Of a stretch of DNA of 64,000 nucleotides, positions 62,101 to 64,000 are shown piece after piece. How positions within the stretch are numbered: position 1 is the first letter of the stretch; each line of letters begins with the position of its first letter. Position numbers and translations under genes: made by a program. The notes under the pieces are model-generated. The model was not told the DNA's origin and made no database searches. It saw nothing but the letters and a program-made list of their open reading frames with translations. Source of the DNA: Gracilimonas sp040904925 (GTDB lineage Bacteria; Bacteroidota; Rhodothermia; Balneolales; Balneolaceae). The stretch covers positions 62,001-126,000 of the forward strand of contig JBBDSP010000006.1 in assembly GCA_040904925.1 (NCBI GenBank). Direction: 5' to 3'.

Positions 62101-62534
62101 TTTTTTAGGATCAGGCTGACTTCATTCAGCGCAGATGGAGGAGCAATTTTTTCTCCAATGGCTTCTATCGATGTTACAACAATTGCTTTGTTATGATCTG
62201 CTATCTCCTGCAGTGCCTCTGACCGCTGAACCAATAAGCCGGTATCTTTAAGTTGCTGACGGTCATATGGTTTGTTATTTGAGGAGGGGAAGAGGATGAT
62301 CTTTTTATCAGCAGAGATCGCATCAAGATCAGCTTTCAGAAATCGTGCTCCCTCGTCGGATTCAGAAATAACGAGTACCTGATCCTTTTTTGAACCAAGC
62401 TCTGCAAGCAGAAAGCTATTTAAAGCACCGATGCTTTTTTTAAGATTCAGCTTCTTTTTTGAAAGTACCTGATCATAGACCTCGTTGAAAAGGCCGTTTT
62501 TATGGAGTTGTTCTTTTATAAAAGAAGTGCTCAT
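59190..62534 (-). CDS. mfd: Transcription-repair coupling factor Mfd
   Basis: This 1114-residue ATPase removes stalled RNA polymerase and recruits UvrABC. The N-terminal UvrB-like domains contain RFVDEPGEFAVRGGILDVFP (about 180-200), the CarD-like RNA polymerase-binding domain lies near residues 430-490 (RGDFVVHVDYGIGKFMGF), and the RecG-type motor has GDVGFGKTEVAVRAAF, DEEQRFGV (DEEQ box) and TATPIPRTLQFSLMGARDLS. A C-terminal TRCF domain ends the protein. It overlaps tsaC. Confidence 0.97.
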   Translation of the reverse strand: MSTSFIKEQLHKNGLFNEVYDQVLSKKKLNLKKSIGALNSFLLAELGSKKDQVLVISESDEGARFLKADLDAISADKKIILFPSSNNKPYDRQQLKDTGLLVQRSEALQEIADHNKAIVVTSIEAIGEKIAPPSALNEVSLILKKGDEIDLHKFKEQLADQGYNPVRFVDEPGEFAVRGGILDVFPYSGEYPLRFEFFGDELDTIREFDADSQRSVSFLNEARIIPDLTNLPDTEKSSFLSYFDHNALLVTSSRDLIISKIAEQFERAETAYEDHGDNEDLDLPEELYISEKLFDNELAGFNHQIFVANVGASEKDEDTLTLATKPQPDFHGNFKLLREQIEKNSKQNLTTVILCDNDGQRDRFEELLGDASDNFNYLLTVESLHEGFVYEPAGLAVYTDHQIFNRYHRPKTKRRKFHGGISFKELKDLNRGDFVVHVDYGIGKFMGFKKINVKNSEQEVVVLQYKDDSTLYVNVTSLHKLQKYSGKEGTAPRITKLGSGAWARKKEQTKKKVKDIARELILLYAKRKAQKAYSFSEDNEWQTELEANFEFEETPDQYDAIEAVKKDMESEHPMDRLICGDVGFGKTEVAVRAAFKAVLDHKQVALLVPTTILAEQHAKTFMKRMEKFPVRVEALSRFRTAKEQKEVIKKLANGEVDVVIGTHRLLSKDVKFKDLGLIIVDEEQRFGVSAKEKLKNFRASVDVLTLTATPIPRTLQFSLMGARDLSIINTPPPNRQPVYTEIHSFDEELIRDAILQEISRGGQIFFIHNRVKNIEEVAEMIRRLVPEIRVRFGHGQMSGSQLEKIIGDFYQHKFDVLVSTNIVENGIDIANANTIIINHANHFGLAELHQLRGRVGRSNRKAFCYLITNPIRTLSPEARKRLLALEEFSDLGSGFSIAMRDLDIRGAGDILGAEQSGFINDIGFDLYTKILNDAVNELKQSEFSDLFENVEIEVELPETVVEFDETALLPQNYVSDSVERLNLYRKLSQASKPEDIDDWKEEIEDRFGPVPDEAKYLILASKIKLFASRNFFTKVTIRADRMWLVCPKQESDMGKRFYDSGKFQEILEKIETNKKDKFQVIQKKDTVRFVIDEIPDKEAAFEFLKGLVLSEIHA

Positions 62535-62648
62535 GAATAGCTTTTGTGGAACTTATAATGCATCGAAAGATACGCTGTAATAGTGCCGATTAGCAAAGAA
62601 ATTTGGTGTGTGACTGGATAGTGGTAAACAAATTTCGATATGAACCGT

Positions 62649-63644
62649 TCACGAAACTTCTATACCGTTGAGGATGGTTTTACTGAGAGTGAAACTCAAA
62701 AACAGAAGTCCGAAAGACCAGGCCAGATAAACCATGTAAAGATCTTCGTAGTCAGTGTAGATCAACTCTTCCACTTCGGTTGTTTCGAGCGCATCAATTT
62801 CGTCATAGATGCCTTCAAGCTCTTCAGTATCTGTTGCTCTGAAGTACCTTCCCCCGGTTAATTCGGCTACACTTGATAGCATTTCTTCGTCAATGTTGAC
62901 CTCTATATTCTGATATCGACGGCCAAATATGGGGTCTTGAATAGGGTAGGGGGCTGTTCCGCGTGTCCCTGCTCCAATGGTATATATTTTTATGTCATAG
63001 GTAAGCGCAAGATCTGCAGCTGTAACAGGATCGATCTCGCCGGCATTATTTTGCCCATCAGTAAGTAAAATGATGACTTTACTTTCGGTGTCACTCTCTT
63101 TCAGACGATTTATGGCAGTTGATATTCCCATGCCAATGGCTGTACCGTCTTCAATAACGCCCATTTCAAGTTCATCGATAAGATCTTTAAGGAGTCGGTA
63201 ATCTAAAGTAGGGGGCACAACGGTGAAACTTTGCATAGCGAAAGTAACAAGCCCGATTCGATCGGAATCTCTTTTATCAACGAAGGCTTTAGCAACTTCA
63301 CGAGCTGCTTCAAAACGGTTTGGCTTTAGGTCTTCAGCCCGCATAGATGTAGACATATCGAGTACCATCACAATATCGATACCTTCAGCATTGCGCTCTA
63401 CCGTTGTTAAGCGTTCCTGAGGTCTTGCCAATGCTATGATTAGTAAAGCTATACCTCCCCATAAAAGACCGGCCTGTACCCAATGAAGATGTGATTTCCA
63501 GTTCCCCGGCAGATCTTCCAGTAATTCGAGAGAAGAAAAGGTTAGGGTAGCTCGTCGCCTCTTAAAGTACCTATAAAGGTACAGGCCGATCATAAACGGA
63601 AGTATCAATAAAGCCCAGAACCATTCCGGATTTGCGTATTCCAT
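62649..63644 (-). CDS. batA: BatA-like von Willebrand factor A membrane protein
   Basis: This 331-residue protein has the N-terminal BatA domain with two membrane helices (about 8-22 and 55-73) and a VWA domain with a metal-ion site (DMSTSMRAEDL, later ILLTDGQNNAGEIDP). A last helix lies at about 305-323. Such proteins are part of Bat (aerotolerance) loci with MoxR ATPases. The ATG overlaps the preceding gene stop by one base (TAATG), so translation is coupled. Confidence 0.93.
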   Translation of the reverse strand: MEYANPEWFWALLILPFMIGLYLYRYFKRRRATLTFSSLELLEDLPGNWKSHLHWVQAGLLWGGIALLIIALARPQERLTTVERNAEGIDIVMVLDMSTSMRAEDLKPNRFEAAREVAKAFVDKRDSDRIGLVTFAMQSFTVVPPTLDYRLLKDLIDELEMGVIEDGTAIGMGISTAINRLKESDTESKVIILLTDGQNNAGEIDPVTAADLALTYDIKIYTIGAGTRGTAPYPIQDPIFGRRYQNIEVNIDEEMLSSVAELTGGRYFRATDTEELEGIYDEIDALETTEVEELIYTDYEDLYMVYLAWSFGLLFLSFTLSKTILNGIEVS

Positions 63645-64000
63645 TATTGCTCCCTTCCATTTGAGTTAGAGGGTTCCGGTTTAAATTGCGCATCATATTT
63701 AGCTTTAAGTCTTGAGATCCGGGCTGAATCAGCTAATTTTGCTCGTTCCAGGAATTCAACAGCATGGTCGTAAGTTTTCCAGGCGTCATCAAGAGTAGGG
63801 GTGAATTTGGCGAATTTTACCAGATCGGCTCGTTGCAGTACCAGTCTGGTTTTTTCGGCCATGGTGTCATCAACTCCATAAGCCTCTACATAACGAAGCA
63901 TCTCAGAAGTGGTAGATTCCAAAGCGGGGATCTTATAAAGCTCTTCATAATACAGCCTTATTGCATCACCAATACTACTGTAGAAAGCTTTGAAATCTTT
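63644..64000 (-). CDS. Bat-locus protein upstream of BatA, C-terminal part
   Basis: The frame is open from the window edge and ends at 63644. The visible 118 residues include FYSSIGDAIRLYYEELYKIP, PALESTTSEMLRYVEAYGV and LVKFAKFTPTLDDAWKTYDHAVEF, which resemble the cytoplasmic tail of DUF4381-like proteins that sit between the DUF58 protein and BatA in Bacteroidota Bat loci. The true start is outside the window; an internal TTG at 63922 should not be taken as the start. Confidence 0.7.
   Translation of the reverse strand, partial: KDFKAFYSSIGDAIRLYYEELYKIPALESTTSEMLRYVEAYGVDDTMAEKTRLVLQRADLVKFAKFTPTLDDAWKTYDHAVEFLERAKLADSARISRLKAKYDAQFKPEPSNSNGREQ

Overview
The window reads as chromosomal DNA of a member of the Bacteroidota/Balneolota branch, most likely a Balneolaceae-type marine bacterium (inference). 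Pointers are a TonB-dependent receptor with STN and carboxypeptidase-like domains behind an ECF sigma/FecR pair, a Bat-type von Willebrand locus, a DUF2723 membrane glycosyltransferase-like protein, a pilin-like protein starting MGQQQLLL, FAS1 lipoproteins, and promoter-like sequences of the TAnnTTTG type. Almost all of the DNA is coding, with genes in long co-directional runs.

Layout. 1-3.1 kb: end of an unknown gene, a YajQ-family protein, a membrane protein, a DUF971 protein, and an iron-binding ABC lipoprotein behind a perfect dyad that looks like a metal-dependent repressor site. 3.1-13.1 kb: a seven-gene minus-strand run (iron ABC permease, FAD oxidoreductase with no normal start codon, subtilisin-like lipoprotein, DUF445, YbeY, unknown, DUF2723 protein). 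13.2-14.8 kb: a sodium-dependent NSS-family transporter. 14.8-17.1 kb: a decayed integron. 17.1-28.5 kb: pilin-like protein, Lon, an outer-membrane protein, a UvrD/PcrA helicase, ValS and RsmB, all on the minus strand. 28.5-30.8 kb: a structured intergenic stretch and atpDC. 30.8-35.9 kb: a secreted protein, PBP1A, an LpxH-like hydrolase and a polyprenyl synthase. 36-45.7 kb: a plus-strand run pfkA-pgi-dNK-yceD-rpmF-plsX-fabHDG-acpP-fabF-rnc that joins upper glycolysis, nucleotide salvage and fatty acid synthesis. 45.8-52 kb: mgtE, thyA-folA, a lone receiver protein, an HD hydrolase, a thioesterase and an M42 peptidase. 52-58.2 kb: ECF sigma, FecR, TonB receptor and a four-domain FAS1 lipoprotein. 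58.2-64 kb: Sua5, Mfd, BatA and part of its upstream neighbour.

The most unusual part is 14.78-17.07 kb. An integron integrase gene on the plus strand is cut off after about 79 codons, where it meets the 3' end of the pilin gene. On its other side, three minus-strand cassette-sized units (about 550-770 bp) follow, each ending in an attC-like site. They carry an unknown protein, a DUF1428 protein, and a Phd/ParE-type toxin-antitoxin pair. The ParE toxin has an in-frame amber codon at position 5, where the family usually has Trp, while the antitoxin is intact. This fits a fossil chromosomal integron whose integrase and toxin have both been lost.

Other points worth attention are an oxidoreductase whose intact Rossmann motif lies upstream of every ATG, GTG or TTG (probable ATC start), a perfect 34-bp palindrome between valS and rsmB, a dyad repeat that contains the valS stop codon, and a terminator-like hairpin in the rsmB leader. 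No tRNA, rRNA, CRISPR array or intact insertion sequence was seen.
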